From NCBI RefSeq assembly GCF_024734075.1, contig NZ_CP102850.1:310001-374000 (forward strand): DNA of 64,000 nucleotides, in the 5' to 3' direction. The notes beneath the pieces are model-generated. The model was not told where the DNA came from, ran no database searches, and was given only the letters and a program-made list of their open reading frames with translations. The DNA is from Gordonia mangrovi (GTDB taxonomy: Bacteria; Actinomycetota; Actinomycetes; Mycobacteriales; Mycobacteriaceae). Position 1 is the first letter of the stretch, and every line of letters starts with the position of its first letter. A program made the translations under genes and the position numbers. This document shows positions 1 to 9,181 of the stretch, piece after piece.

Positions 1-194
1 CGGATGAGACCCCACACCCCGCAGCCGCCGAGCACGAGAAGGCCGAGTACGGTACCGACGAGCAGCGCCTGGATTTGTGAGCGCATCGGATCGTGCAGCA
101 TCCGCACGTCTCGCCGAACCAGTGCATGTTCCAGACGGCGCAGCAGGAAACGGTAACCGTTCACCTGCGCCCTGGTGGTGAGCTGCCGGGCCAT
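1..194 (-). CDS. eccB: Type VII secretion protein EccB (N-terminal fragment)
   Basis: The gene runs off the left edge, so only about the first 64 residues are present, starting at the ATG complementary to 192-194. The fragment reads as a short basic cytoplasmic head with the family-typical stretch GYRFLLRRLEHALVRRD, then HDPMRSQ, then a hydrophobic segment (about residues 42-60) that would be the single membrane anchor. EccB is a core inner-membrane component of ESX secretion systems with a large extracytoplasmic domain, which lies outside the window. It is divergent from eccE, with 146 bp between the start codons. The identification rests on the recognisable N-terminal signature only; which ESX type it belongs to cannot be read here. 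Confidence 0.85.
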   Translation of the reverse strand, partial: MARQLTTRAQVNGYRFLLRRLEHALVRRDVRMLHDPMRSQIQALLVGTVLGLLVLGGCGVWGLI

Positions 195-340
195 CGTCCC
201 CCTTCCGACTGCGTGGCAGACACGGGCATATCCCCGGTCACCGAGTATCACGTGGTCACCGAGGATTCGCCGCGTAGTAGCGTAGCCGATACGTTTCCGC
301 GGGTGTCGTGGCTGTCATCCGGAGAACTGAGGGGGGTTCC

Positions 341-2104
341 ATGGTGATGCGGGGCGCACCGACAACTACCGCGACGAGCCCGCGACCCACGCGGTCGTCG
401 GCGACAGTCGAGCAGCCCGAGGCCACGCACCGTGGGCGCCGGAATCTGCCGCTGCCCACCCTGGTGCTGATCGAGGGGGTGCTCGCGGCCGGACTCGTCG
501 GGTGGGCGGTGAGCGGGTCCTCGCTCGGATGGATCGCGCTGATCATCGCAGCACTCGCCTCATTGGCGCTCATTCCGCTGCGCGGGCGCCGCTCGATGGC
601 CGGCGCCTGGTCGCACCGTGCCGGCTTCCGCTGGGCTCGGGCCCGGCGGGCCACCACCGACCTCATACCGGCATCCTTCGACATCCCGGCCGGACCGCAG
701 ACCGGACGCACCCCGCTGCGGACCCCGACCTCGGGAACCGACACGATCGGGGCCCGATGGGTGGGCGACACACTGATCACCGTGCTCCGGGTGTCGCCCG
801 GGACGCCTGCGGTGACCTATCTGACGCCGGCCGGCGCGACGGTGAGCGATCCGACCGGCCAGCTGGTGCCTCTCGACGCGCTCGCCGAGTGCATCAACCC
901 GTTCGACATCCGGTTGGACTCCATCGAGGTCATCAGCCACGGTGTGCGCAGTTGGGGTGGTGGCCCGATCGCCCAGACCTACCACCGCACGCTGGGCCCG
1001 CTGGCCGCGACCGCCCACCGCTCGGTGCTGGTGGTGCTGCGTCTCAATCCTCTCGATTGCGCAGACGCGGTGGCCCGTCGCGGCGGCGGCGCGGTCGGAG
1101 CACTGCGGACGGCCACCATCAGTACGCGTCGCGTGGCCAACCGGCTGTCCGAGAGCGGCCTGCGGGTCGCCGTCCTCAATGCCGCCGAGATCACCACGGT
1201 CACCACCCAGTTGTCCGAGGGCGCACCGATCGACGACATGGGCGAAGAATGGGATTCGATCGCCGCCGGCGACCTGCGGTTCCGTAGCGCGCTCATCGAC
1301 CCGGCCGTCCTCGACACCGTGTTGTCGACGATCTGGGTCAACACCGCACTGTCGACCACCACCACGGTGCGACTACGACATGATTCCGAGGGCGGACTCG
1401 AGGTCAGCGGGATGGTCCGGTTCGCCGAACTGCCGTCGGCGGGCCGTGCGGTGGATTCGCTCCCGGCGGGTCTCACCGTGCTGGAGGGATATCAGTTCGA
1501 CGCCCTCGCCGCGAGTCTGCCCATCGCGGTCCCCGGCCGCCTCGACCGTCACCTCCACGGGGCGCACGGCGATGATGCGCTCGCGCTGCTGCGTGCGATA
1601 CGGATACCGGCCGGCGGCTGCGGACAACTGGTGGGCGCCGACCACAGCGGCCGCGCCGTCGCCGTCCCGCTGCTCGGCCCGGATGTGCGGGCGGTCGCGG
1701 TGTGCGCCGGACCGCAGGTGGTCGGCCAGGTGATCCTGCGGGCGATCGCGATCGGCGCCGCGGTCACCGTGCACTCCGTGCGGCCGACGCACTGGCAGAA
1801 CCTGATCGCGCAAGTGGGTGATCAGCGTCGGCTCGCGTTGAGTTCCGATCGGGTCCAGACGCCGATGGGTCACCGCGTCGCCGTCTACGACGGACTCACG
1901 CCACCTCCGGCCGAGCCGCACACGACACACCTGACCGTCCTTGCACCCGGTGACCCGCGGGTGACCGACCTGGTGCCCGACGCCGCTGTCATCGTGCGTC
2001 AGAATCCTCGCGCGCCACAGGACATCTCGGTCACAACGGCGCACGAACGCGTGGCCGTGACGATGGTCGCCACCCCCGACGAATGGAAGATGCTCGGCCG
2101 CTAG
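341..2104 (+). CDS. eccE: Type VII secretion protein EccE
   Basis: The 587-residue protein has a Ser/Thr/Arg-rich head, two adjacent membrane segments (about residues 40-57 and 62-79) and a long soluble remainder, the layout of EccE. EccE is a peripheral member of the ESX membrane complex, with its soluble domain on the cytoplasmic side. The ATG at 341 is chosen because GGGGGG lies five bases upstream; an earlier in-frame start at 308 has no ribosome site. Divergent eccB supports the assignment. The last codons overlap by 4 bp the convergent manA gene. The ESX-4 locus of M. tuberculosis lacks eccE, whereas related ESX-4 loci in other actinobacteria carry it, so this may be an ESX-4-type locus (inference). 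Confidence 0.8.
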   Translation: MVMRGAPTTTATSPRPTRSSATVEQPEATHRGRRNLPLPTLVLIEGVLAAGLVGWAVSGSSLGWIALIIAALASLALIPLRGRRSMAGAWSHRAGFRWARARRATTDLIPASFDIPAGPQTGRTPLRTPTSGTDTIGARWVGDTLITVLRVSPGTPAVTYLTPAGATVSDPTGQLVPLDALAECINPFDIRLDSIEVISHGVRSWGGGPIAQTYHRTLGPLAATAHRSVLVVLRLNPLDCADAVARRGGGAVGALRTATISTRRVANRLSESGLRVAVLNAAEITTVTTQLSEGAPIDDMGEEWDSIAAGDLRFRSALIDPAVLDTVLSTIWVNTALSTTTTVRLRHDSEGGLEVSGMVRFAELPSAGRAVDSLPAGLTVLEGYQFDALAASLPIAVPGRLDRHLHGAHGDDALALLRAIRIPAGGCGQLVGADHSGRAVAVPLLGPDVRAVAVCAGPQVVGQVILRAIAIGAAVTVHSVRPTHWQNLIAQVGDQRRLALSSDRVQTPMGHRVAVYDGLTPPPAEPHTTHLTVLAPGDPRVTDLVPDAAVIVRQNPRAPQDISVTTAHERVAVTMVATPDEWKMLGR

Positions 2105-3345
2105 CCGACCGGGACGAGCGCCCGGAAGAACACCGCCCGCGACGACGAGGCGTGCACCACCACATCGGGTTCGGAATCGGCGATCCACACCGCCTGCCCG
2201 GCGCGGACCGTGATCGCTCGACCACCCGCCGGTCGGACCTCGATCGTGCCGGCCAGTACCGCCAGAATCTGCGGGCCGGGCATGTCGAAGCAGATCGACG
2301 ACGCATACCGCAACCCGGTGCCGTCGAGTTCCACCCGCGACAACCGGAATTCGGGTGCGGCGGTCACGTAGACGCGTTCGGCACCGACGGTGCGCACCGA
2401 CGGGACGAGATCGTCGACAGCGGCGGGAGTGAAGTCGAGGACGCGCAGCAGTTCGGGCACGTCGATGTGCTTCGGGGTCAATCCCCCGCGCAGCACGTTG
2501 TCGGAGTTCGCCATGATCTCCACGCCGGTACCACGCAGGTAGGCATGCAGATTCCCGGCCGGCATATACAGTCCCTCACCCGGCTCGAGATGAATCCGGT
2601 TGAGCAACAATGACGCCAGTACCCCCGGATCACGCGGATAGACCTCACCGAGTTCGAGGACGGTGCGCAGTTCCGCGGCGAATCGCGGTGTCCCCGAGCT
2701 GAGGAGTTGCACCGCAGCGGCCAGTACCGCCGGCACCAGCGTGGTGATGGTGGCGTCCGGCAGGGTCAGCCAGGTGGTGAACAGTGCCCGCAGACCCTCT
2801 GAATCTGGTTGCCCGGCAAGCATTCCGAGATAGGGGTCGAGTTCGGCCACCTGCAGCTCGCGGAGTAGCTCGACGGTCTCGGACGGATCGCGGAATCCGG
2901 CCAACGCCTCGAACTCGGTGAGCGCCACCATGAGTTCGGGTTTGTGCCAGGGATCCCGGTAGTTGCGATCGGAGGCATCGATGGGCAGGCCCAGCGCATT
3001 CTCCCGCTCGTACCCGTCGCGCGCCTGGTCGGCACTGGGATGCGCCTGCAACGACAACGGCTCCTCGGCAGCGAGCACCTTCATCAGGAACGGCAGCCGA
3101 CCGCCGAATCTCTCGACTGTGTGCGCACCCAACATCGCGGCCGGGTCCGCGTCGATGGCGGTCAACAAGTCGGTGTCGATCTGCCCATCGGCGTCGAGGC
3201 AGGACGCCGGGCCGGCCGGGTGCGCACCGAACCACAATTCGGCCTCCGGGTGCGGAGACGGTACCGCCTTGCCCCGCATCGACGCGATCGCGGTTCGGGA
3301 GCCCCACGCGTAGGGCCGCACGACGCCTTCCAGAGTTCTCATCAC
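2101..3345 (-). CDS. manA: Mannose-6-phosphate isomerase, class I
   Basis: This 414-residue type I phosphomannose isomerase interconverts fructose 6-phosphate and mannose 6-phosphate, feeding GDP-mannose for mannosylated lipids and glycans. Visible family features are the YAWGS opening, the zinc-binding SLQAHPS segment, HKPELMVALTEFEALAGFR, and the late PAGNLHAYLRGTGVEIMANSDNVLRGG region (split here: PAGNLHAYL, then EIMANSDNVLRGGLTPKH). The frame opens with GTG at 3345 immediately followed by ATG at 3342; either could be used. The start lies one base after the stop of the upstream TobH/SIS-like gene, so the two are co-transcribed. Gene order matches Rv3255c-Rv3256c. Confidence 0.93.
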   Translation of the reverse strand: MMRTLEGVVRPYAWGSRTAIASMRGKAVPSPHPEAELWFGAHPAGPASCLDADGQIDTDLLTAIDADPAAMLGAHTVERFGGRLPFLMKVLAAEEPLSLQAHPSADQARDGYERENALGLPIDASDRNYRDPWHKPELMVALTEFEALAGFRDPSETVELLRELQVAELDPYLGMLAGQPDSEGLRALFTTWLTLPDATITTLVPAVLAAAVQLLSSGTPRFAAELRTVLELGEVYPRDPGVLASLLLNRIHLEPGEGLYMPAGNLHAYLRGTGVEIMANSDNVLRGGLTPKHIDVPELLRVLDFTPAAVDDLVPSVRTVGAERVYVTAAPEFRLSRVELDGTGLRYASSICFDMPGPQILAVLAGTIEVRPAGGRAITVRAGQAVWIADSEPDVVVHASSSRAVFFRALVPVG

Positions 3346-3346
3346 C

Positions 3347-4465
3347 TCAGGTCCTGATCAGCCGGAGATACACGGCAGCCATCTCGATCCGCACCACCAC
3401 CAGCAGCAGGGATTCGATGTCGGCCGGGGCGTCGGCGGCCGCTTCGTCGGGCGCCGGCGGCGCCGCCGTGCCCGACGGTGGCGTGGCGTCACCCGGTTCG
3501 CCGGTCAGCACGTCGAGATCGCCGATCGGCTCGAGGCGCCGGCGCAGATACCATTCCCGTCCCGGGGTCGTGACCGCGAGGACACGCGGCGGCGACTCCG
3601 CGGCGGGGCCGTCGAGCTCGGGGTCGTAGAAGATCGAATCGGTGGGGGCCGAACCGGTGCGCTCGGACCATTCCCGGTTCACCCGCACGACGTCGCCGAT
3701 CTCGGCGCTCGCCGAGATGACGCCCGCCAGCGCGATCAACGCCCGGGAGGCCTGCGCGGCCACCACCGCGGTCGCGGGGGTGTCGCCGACCCAGAGAACC
3801 GAGCGCCCGTCGAGTCGCCCGGCGAGGGCCTTCGCACGGTTGTGGAAACTCTCCTGACGTGGATGGTTGGCGCCGGCCTCCGCGTCGATGGCGTCGGCGA
3901 GCTCGGCCAGACCGGGAGCCCGGCCCGTGAAGCGGACCTGCGACAGCGACGCGACAACCGCCAGCAACGCTGCGACGAATCCGGGGAACCGGAAACGCGG
4001 ATCGACTCCGACCCGCGGCGACAGATCGATACCGTTACCACCCAGCGCTTCCCGCAGTGGACCTTCGACCGGCGCGGCGACCACGACCTCCGCGCGACGA
4101 CGCAACGATCGCGCCGCGGCATCGGCGAGCATCATGTCGCCGGCATCGTCGCCGGCGATCACCACCACATCGAGCGGACCGATCCAGCCCGGCAGAACCG
4201 AGCCACACACGATGGGGACGTCGACCCGAGCGCCCACCGCCGCGGTCACCAGCGCGGCCGCGGGCGCCGCAGCACCGGTGGCCGAACACACGATCACCAC
4301 GCTGCGCGGACGGAGGTGCCCGAGAGGGTCCAGCACACCTTCACGGTGCGCCTCGGCCACCGCGCGCACCTGGGCGCCCGCGAGAGCCGCCGCCGGCAAC
4401 AAGCCGTCCACGTCGGCATCGATCAGCTCCTCGACGTCATCGAGGTCGAGGGAACCGGTGCGCAT
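3347..4465 (-). CDS. TobH/SIS-domain-like conserved protein (Rv3256c type)
   Basis: The 372-residue protein is rich in Ala, Val and Asp, with a Rossmann-like first half (segments such as SVVIVCSATG and VVVIAGDDAGDMMLADAA) and a second half typical of SIS-like sugar isomerase folds. It corresponds by position to Rv3256c, annotated in related genomes as TobH. Its reaction is unknown; the location just upstream of manA suggests a role in mannose-phosphate metabolism (inference). ATG 4465 is preferred over the upstream GTG at 4564 because a TAGGCT hexamer lies seven bases before it. The C-terminus has a low-complexity Pro/Ala/Asp stretch. Confidence 0.75.
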   Translation of the reverse strand: MRTGSLDLDDVEELIDADVDGLLPAAALAGAQVRAVAEAHREGVLDPLGHLRPRSVVIVCSATGAAAPAAALVTAAVGARVDVPIVCGSVLPGWIGPLDVVVIAGDDAGDMMLADAAARSLRRRAEVVVAAPVEGPLREALGGNGIDLSPRVGVDPRFRFPGFVAALLAVVASLSQVRFTGRAPGLAELADAIDAEAGANHPRQESFHNRAKALAGRLDGRSVLWVGDTPATAVVAAQASRALIALAGVISASAEIGDVVRVNREWSERTGSAPTDSIFYDPELDGPAAESPPRVLAVTTPGREWYLRRRLEPIGDLDVLTGEPGDATPPSGTAAPPAPDEAAADAPADIESLLLVVVRIEMAAVYLRLIRT

Positions 4466-4472
4466 GACATCT

Positions 4473-4478
4473 AGCCTA
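4473..4478 (-). promoter_or_regulatory. -10 hexamer TAGGCT of the TobH/SIS-like gene
   Basis: Read on the minus strand, TAGGCT is followed by seven bases and then ATG 4465. This spacing would put the transcription start at the start codon (leaderless). No convincing -35 was identified. Confidence 0.5.
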
Positions 4479-4591
4479 ACCACGGAGCCGACCCGCCAAC
4501 CACTTTGCCGATCGCCCGGGCACGACGCCGGCCCCGGCCGCGCCGTCGGCGGGCGAACCGCCACGGATTCGGCCGTCGCCGATCAATGCAC

Positions 4592-5071
4592 TCAGTCGAT
4601 GGGGTCGGGCAGCACCCGCAGATGCCCGCGCCGTCCGGGTCGCGGCCGGGCCGAATGCGGCGAGCGACCCGTCGGCCCCTCGGCCGGCGGCGGGGGTTCC
4701 GGCGACGACACCCCGCGACCGCGCCGATGGCGACCGGACGGCGTGTCGTCCACCGGGTCGAACAGATCGGGAAAGCCCGGCGCCACATCGACGCGGTCGG
4801 ACCCGCCGACCTCTCGGACCGCCTCGGCGAGCGCGGTGAGCTCGTAGTCCTCGGCGATCGGCGCGGAGAACCCGCTCTCGCTGCGCAGCATCTCCCAACC
4901 TCGCGGCACGGTGATCCTTCGGGCATGTTCGTCGCACAGATCCCACGAATGCGGCTCGGCACTGCCGGCCAACGGACCGATCACCGCGGTCGATTCGGCG
5001 TAGACGAAGGTCAGGGTAGCCACCGCGGAACGGGCGCAGCCGGGCCTGCAGCACTGTCGGGGGAGCTTCAC
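4592..5071 (-). CDS. DUF3499 family protein (Rv3258c type)
   Basis: Starting from GTG 5071, this is a 159-residue protein whose first 50 residues carry CCRPGC (C7, C8, C12) followed by a CDEH site (C46, H49), a likely small metal-binding module. The middle contains the conserved VATLTFVYAESTAVIGPLA and SWDLCDEHARRITVPRGWE segments that mark the DUF3499 family. The last 60 residues are disordered and Pro/Arg/Gly-rich. Function is unknown. In M. tuberculosis a phosphomannomutase gene (manB/pmmA) lies between this family and the TobH-like gene; here only 126 bp of non-coding DNA is present. Confidence 0.75.
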   Translation of the reverse strand: MKLPRQCCRPGCARSAVATLTFVYAESTAVIGPLAGSAEPHSWDLCDEHARRITVPRGWEMLRSESGFSAPIAEDYELTALAEAVREVGGSDRVDVAPGFPDLFDPVDDTPSGRHRRGRGVSSPEPPPPAEGPTGRSPHSARPRPGRRGHLRVLPDPID

Positions 5072-5144
5072 GCAGTCGAGGTTAGCCCCGCGGGGCGGTC
5101 GCCGCCCGCGGCGACACGCGCGCACGGCGAAACCCACCTCACCC

Positions 5145-5173
5145 GAGACAGCGCCGTGACAACTACCTACACT
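5145..5173 (+). promoter_or_regulatory. Promoter of the metallopeptidase-like gene
   Basis: GAGACA at 5145-5150 and TACACT at 5168-5173 are separated by a 17-bp spacer. Six bases follow before ATG 5180, so the mRNA would begin at or next to the start codon. Confidence 0.55.
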
Positions 5174-5179
5174 CTCGAC

Positions 5180-5773
5180 ATGCGCTTCGATCCGCCCCGC
5201 CCGTCGCGTGGCCGTGCCGACGACCCACGCGGTCGTGGGCAGGATGGGCGGGGGCGGGTGAACCAGATCCGCGGCCGGTCCACCGAGTCGCGAACCGGTG
5301 GGCCCGCCCGTCGGTCCGGCCGGCGGATGGGAGTGCGCGACCGGCGCGGGCGAGGCCTGCGCTCACCGTTGTTGCCGCAGTCGGTGCCGGCGTTCGCCAG
5401 CCGGGCCGATTCGTTCGACGTGGTCGCGCTCGAAGCGTTCGCAGAGATCGATGCGCGCTGGCACGAGCAACTCGTGGGACTCGACATCGCCGTCGACGAC
5501 ATCCCGCGCATGCTGCCGAGAGATCCGGAGTCGATCCAGTGGCCCGACGAGGTCACCGCCGACGGTGCCGTACCGCTGGCCCGCCTCATTCCCGCCGGCG
5601 TCGATGTGACCGGTCAACCGACCCGGGCCCAGATCATCCTGTTTCGTCGGCCGTTGGAGATCCGCGCCAAGCGTGGTGCCGATCTGCTGGAGCTGGTGCA
5701 CGAAGTGCTGGTCCAGCAGGTGGCCACCCACCTCGGCGTCGACGAGGACACCGTCGACCGCGGACCGGAGTGA
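5180..5773 (+). CDS. Metallopeptidase-like family protein (Rv3259 type)
   Basis: The 197-residue protein has an Arg/Gly-rich, probably disordered first 50 residues and then a compact domain starting around SPLLPQSVPAFASR that matches the Rv3259 family. Databases group this with zincin-like metallopeptidases, but the HEVLVQQVATHLGVDE segment keeps only the first His-Glu of an HExxH site, so zinc-dependent peptidase activity is doubtful. ATG 5180 is supported by the promoter directly upstream. ATG 5327 (MGVRDRRGRG) would give a protein closer in length to Rv3259 and remains possible. Confidence 0.7.
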   Translation: MRFDPPRPSRGRADDPRGRGQDGRGRVNQIRGRSTESRTGGPARRSGRRMGVRDRRGRGLRSPLLPQSVPAFASRADSFDVVALEAFAEIDARWHEQLVGLDIAVDDIPRMLPRDPESIQWPDEVTADGAVPLARLIPAGVDVTGQPTRAQIILFRRPLEIRAKRGADLLELVHEVLVQQVATHLGVDEDTVDRGPE

Positions 5774-5835
5774 GTGCCGGCCCGATGACCCCGGCCGCGC
5801 GATCGGGACGATCCGGTCCGGTCAGATGAAGCGGG

Positions 5836-6315
5836 TCAGATGATCCCGCGCTTGAGGCGACGCCGCTCACGCTCGGAGAGGCCGCCCCAGATGCCGAAGC
5901 GCTCGTCGTTGTGCAGTGCGTACTCGAGGCACTCCGACTTCACCTCGCAGCCCTGGCAGATCCTTTTGGCCTCGCGCGTCGACCCGCCCTTCTCGGGAAA
6001 GAAGGCCTCCGGATCGGTCTGCGCACACAACGCGCGGTCCTGCCACTGCTCCTCGACCGCGTCGAAGAGGTCGTCGAAGTCATTGGGCACCAGGGAAAGA
6101 TGGCGGCGCTGAGGCCACGGCGAATTCTCCACCGGCTCAGCGGAATCCACGCTGATCATCGTCGGCATGGACGAATCAGGGGCCAGCCCAATGGGATTGA
6201 TCCCCATGTCGGCCCCGGCAAGCTCTTCCGTCCGATCGATCGGCGCGGCAGGGCTGTATTGATCGGAAACATTACGTGGTTCAAGGGGATTGCCGATCGG
6301 GTTCTCAAAAGCCAT
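5836..6315 (-). CDS. whiB2: WhiB2-type iron-sulfur transcriptional regulator
   Basis: This 159-residue WhiB protein carries its domain at the C-terminus: cysteines at 97, 120, 123 and 129 (C-x22-C-x2-C-x5-C) ligate a [4Fe-4S] cluster, followed by the GIWGG turn (141-145) and a basic tail RRRLKRG for DNA contact. The first 80 residues are an acidic, Pro/Ser-rich extension. WhiB2 (WhmD in mycobacteria) is linked to septum formation and cell division and partners the primary sigma factor. AGGAGG lies eleven bases before the ATG. The long upstream region and a possible leader stem-loop suggest regulated expression. Synteny with Rv3260c supports the name. Confidence 0.92.
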   Translation of the reverse strand: MAFENPIGNPLEPRNVSDQYSPAAPIDRTEELAGADMGINPIGLAPDSSMPTMISVDSAEPVENSPWPQRRHLSLVPNDFDDLFDAVEEQWQDRALCAQTDPEAFFPEKGGSTREAKRICQGCEVKSECLEYALHNDERFGIWGGLSERERRRLKRGII

Positions 6316-6362
6316 CGTCGGCGCCTCCTAGCTCGAGAGTCTGTCAGTTCCAGTTACCGCCG

Positions 6363-6392
6363 GATGCGGCCACCCTGCCGCTCCGCCGCATC
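6363..6392 (-). promoter_or_regulatory. Potential stem-loop in the whiB2 leader
   Basis: GATGCGGC (6363-6370) and GCCGCATC (6385-6392) are perfect complements separated by 14 bases. The element sits about 50 bp upstream of the whiB2 start codon, on its likely 5' untranslated region. Confidence 0.35.
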
Positions 6393-6772
6393 TGCCCACA
6401 CCGTCGATCTCACCGCGTGTCCGGGTGCATACCCTCCGAGCCCTTCGAACATGTGAGCGAAAGCCTTGCGCTCCATCGATTCTCGATCTCGAAACTCGGA
6501 ATGACACTGATGTGATTACACACGGCCGAGGCCATCGCGGTCAAGTTAAACCGAAAGATTCCTTATTACCACCTGTATTCGGGATCCCTCGGTCCGACAC
6601 GGACCGGCGGGTGGACATCTGCAATCTCACAGATTGTCGATCTCCTCCCCCCAGAGTGGCACCCATGATAGCGAATGCCGCGGCAGATGGACGCCCCCTT
6701 GTCTCCCCACCCACCGTGACCTCCACCTTTCGGCGGACGCACCGCGGTCGCGAGATCCGGTCCGGACATCAC

Positions 6773-6778
6773 TAGAGT
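6773..6778 (+). promoter_or_regulatory. -10 hexamer TAGAGT of fbiA
   Basis: TAGAGT lies seven bases before GTG 6786. It argues for GTG 6786 as the start of FbiA, rather than the GTG at 6777 that overlaps the hexamer. Confidence 0.5.
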
Positions 6779-6785
6779 GAACAAG

Positions 6786-7826
6786 GTGAGAGTGACGGTC
6801 CTCGTGGGCGGCGTCGGTGGCGCCCGTTTCCTGTCCGGCGTGCGGGAGATATTCGGCCCCACACCCTTTCCCGATCCGGTCGACGATGCCGATGGCCGGG
6901 AGCACGAGGTGACCGCGATCGTCAACGTCGGCGACGATGCCTGGATGCACGGTGTGCGCATCTGCCCGGACCTCGACACCTGCATGTACACCCTCGGCGG
7001 CGGCATCGACACCACCCGCGGCTGGGGCCGGACGGGCGAGACGTGGCACGCCAAGGAGGAGTTGGCCGTTTATGGTGCCGACCCGGATTGGTTCGGCCTC
7101 GGAGACCGCGACCTGGCCACCCATCTGATCCGCACCCAGATGCTCGATGCCGGCTACCGACTCTCCGACGTGACCGCCGCCCTCTGTCGCCGATGGCAGC
7201 CCGGGGTGCGCTTGCTGCCGGCCACCGACGACCGGCACGAGACCCATGTGGTGGTGGCCAAACCCGACGGCGACGAGGGCGACCGGGTGGCGATCCACTT
7301 CCAGGAATGGTGGGTCCGCCATCGCGCCCGCATACCCACCTTCGGATTCGCACAGGTCGGCTCGGACGACACCCGGGCGGCACCGGGGGTCGCCGAGGCG
7401 ATCGCCGACGCCGACGTCGTACTGATCGCCCCGAGCAATCCGGTGGTCAGCATCGGCGCAATCGTGAGCGTGCCCGGCATCCGCAGTGCGCTGCGGACCA
7501 CATCCGCGCCGGTGGTCGGCATCTCTCCGGTGATCGACAATCGGCCGCTGCGTGGGATGGCAGATGAATGCCTGTCGGTGATCGGTGTGCAGTCCTCCGC
7601 AGAAGCCATCGCGGCCCACTACGGCGCCCGCAGCGGCAACGGAATCCTCGATGGCTGGCTCGTGGCCGAGGGCGACCACGCCGTCGTCGACGGCATCGCC
7701 ATCGGCTCGGCGCCGTTGTTGATGAGCGATCCGGCCGCCACCGCGCAGATGGTGCGCGATGCGTGTGCACTCGTGGGCGTCACCACTCCCGACGTGAACC
7801 TCGGCCCCGCCGGAGAGCCGTCATGA
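6786..7826 (+). CDS. fbiA: Phosphoenolpyruvyl/2-phospho-L-lactate transferase FbiA
   Basis: FbiA (CofD family, 346 residues from GTG 6786) joins the deazaflavin Fo to a phosphoenolpyruvyl or phospholactyl group, giving (dehydro)F420-0. The opening [13 protein letters not shown] is the family's nucleotide-binding loop, and [19 protein letters not shown] followed by [18 protein letters not shown] forms the Fo/phosphate site. Length is normal for the family. The stop overlaps the fbiB start (ATGA), so the two are translationally coupled, as in mycobacteria. An alternative GTG at 6777 would add three residues. Confidence 0.93.
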   Translation: MRVTVLVGGVGGARFLSGVREIFGPTPFPDPVDDADGREHEVTAIVNVGDDAWMHGVRICPDLDTCMYTLGGGIDTTRGWGRTGETWHAKEELAVYGADPDWFGLGDRDLATHLIRTQMLDAGYRLSDVTAALCRRWQPGVRLLPATDDRHETHVVVAKPDGDEGDRVAIHFQEWWVRHRARIPTFGFAQVGSDDTRAAPGVAEAIADADVVLIAPSNPVVSIGAIVSVPGIRSALRTTSAPVVGISPVIDNRPLRGMADECLSVIGVQSSAEAIAAHYGARSGNGILDGWLVAEGDHAVVDGIAIGSAPLLMSDPAATAQMVRDACALVGVTTPDVNLGPAGEPS

Positions 7827-9181
7827 CCGGTGAAACCGGCCCGGTCGATCACGCGGCGACCGCCGGCCTCGAGATCCGGCCGGTCACCGGCCTCGGCGAG
7901 TTCGCGGCCGGTATGGACATCGCCGCCGAACTCCTCGCCGCGGCCCCGTGGCTCGCCGACGGCGACGTGATCGTGGCGACCAGCAAGATCTTCTCCAAGG
8001 TCGAGGGGCGCATGGTGACCGCGCCGACCGACCCCGATGAGCGAGATGCCCTGCGCCGCCGGTTGATCGAGGCAGAATCGGTGCGGGTTCTGGCGCGCAA
8101 GAACCGAACCCTGATCACCGAGAACCGCAACGGCCTCGTGCAGGCCGCCGCCGGGGTCGACGGCTCAAACGTCGCAACCGACCGACTCGCACTGCTGCCG
8201 GTCGACCCGGACGCCAGCGCGGCCGCCCTCCGGAGTCGCCTCCGGGAGCTGGCCGCGCTCGACGTGGCGGTGGTGGTCACCGACACCATGGGCCGGGCCT
8301 GGCGCAACGGCCAGACCGACGTCGCGATCGGTTCAGCGGGGGTGGCCGTCTCCCATCCCTATGACGGCCGCGTCGATGCGCACGGCAACCCATTGATCGT
8401 CACCGACATCGCCGTCGCCGACGAGATCGCCGCTGCGGCCGACCTCGTCAAGGGCAAACTCGGCGGCGTGCCCGTGGCGGTGATCCGTGGCCTGGATCCC
8501 ATCGACGATGGTTCGCGAGCGGCCGACCTGGTCCGGCCCGCCGAGGAGGATCTGTTCCGGCTCGGCACCGCCGAGGCGATCGAGGTCGGCCGACGCGAGG
8601 CGCTGCTGACCCGCCGATCGGTCCGGTCGTTCGCGCCCGAACCCATCGACAGCGAGATCATGCACGCCGCGTTCGCGGATGCGTTGACCGCGCCCGCCCC
8701 CCACCACACCCATCCCGTCCGCTTCGTCTGGGTGCGGTCCGGGGATCGACGAGCGCAGCTGCTCGACGAGATGCGGCAGGCCTGGCGTGTCGATCTGGAG
8801 GGCGATGCGAAGTCACCGGAGTCGGTGACCAGGCGACTGAACCGAGGCCAGATCCTTTACGACGCACCGGAGCTGGTGATCCCCTTCCTGGTTCCCGACG
8901 GCGCCCACGAGTATCCCGACGCGCGACGCAACGCCGCCGAGCACACGATGTTCACCGTCGCCGCGGGCGGCGCGGTGAACGCACTGCTGGTGGCGTTGTC
9001 GGTGCGCGGGGTCGGCAGCTGCTGGATCGGTTCCACCATCTTCGCACCGGAGGTGGTGCGCCGGGTGCTCGAGCTCGACGCCCGCTGGCACCCGCTCGGT
9101 GCGGTCGCCGTCGGCCGACCGCTGACCGACAGCCCGACGCGCGCACCCGCCGACACCGCGGGCCTGGTGATCGAGCGATGA
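7823..9181 (+). CDS. fbiB: Bifunctional F420:L-glutamate ligase / dehydro-F420-0 reductase FbiB
   Basis: The 452-residue protein has the two FbiB domains. Residues 1 to about 250 are a CofE-type F420-0:gamma-glutamyl ligase, with [35 protein letters not shown] and [16 protein letters not shown]. The remainder is an FMN-dependent nitroreductase fold starting at [10 protein letters not shown], which in mycobacteria reduces dehydro-F420-0. Together they add the oligoglutamate tail and finish the coenzyme. The start overlaps fbiA and the stop overlaps the NUDIX gene, both as ATGA, giving a tight three-gene operon. Confidence 0.93.
   Translation: MTGETGPVDHAATAGLEIRPVTGLGEFAAGMDIAAELLAAAPWLADGDVIVATSKIFSKVEGRMVTAPTDPDERDALRRRLIEAESVRVLARKNRTLITENRNGLVQAAAGVDGSNVATDRLALLPVDPDASAAALRSRLRELAALDVAVVVTDTMGRAWRNGQTDVAIGSAGVAVSHPYDGRVDAHGNPLIVTDIAVADEIAAAADLVKGKLGGVPVAVIRGLDPIDDGSRAADLVRPAEEDLFRLGTAEAIEVGRREALLTRRSVRSFAPEPIDSEIMHAAFADALTAPAPHHTHPVRFVWVRSGDRRAQLLDEMRQAWRVDLEGDAKSPESVTRRLNRGQILYDAPELVIPFLVPDGAHEYPDARRNAAEHTMFTVAAGGAVNALLVALSVRGVGSCWIGSTIFAPEVVRRVLELDARWHPLGAVAVGRPLTDSPTRAPADTAGLVIER

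Larger units (their letters stand above)
6316..6785. other. Intergenic region between whiB2 and fbiA
   Basis: This 470-bp gap separates two divergent genes. No convincing coding frame is present. Its middle (about 6475-6600) is visibly richer in A and T than the surroundings. It holds a stem-loop near whiB2 (6363-6392), a short TGTGATTACACA palindrome at 6511-6522, and the fbiA -10 element at 6773-6778. It probably contains the promoters of both genes. Confidence 0.6.

Noticed and set aside
6511-6522. CRP site TGTGATTACACA before whiB2/fbiA
   Set aside because: Arms are only four bases apart, whereas CRP half-sites need eight between TGTG and CACA.
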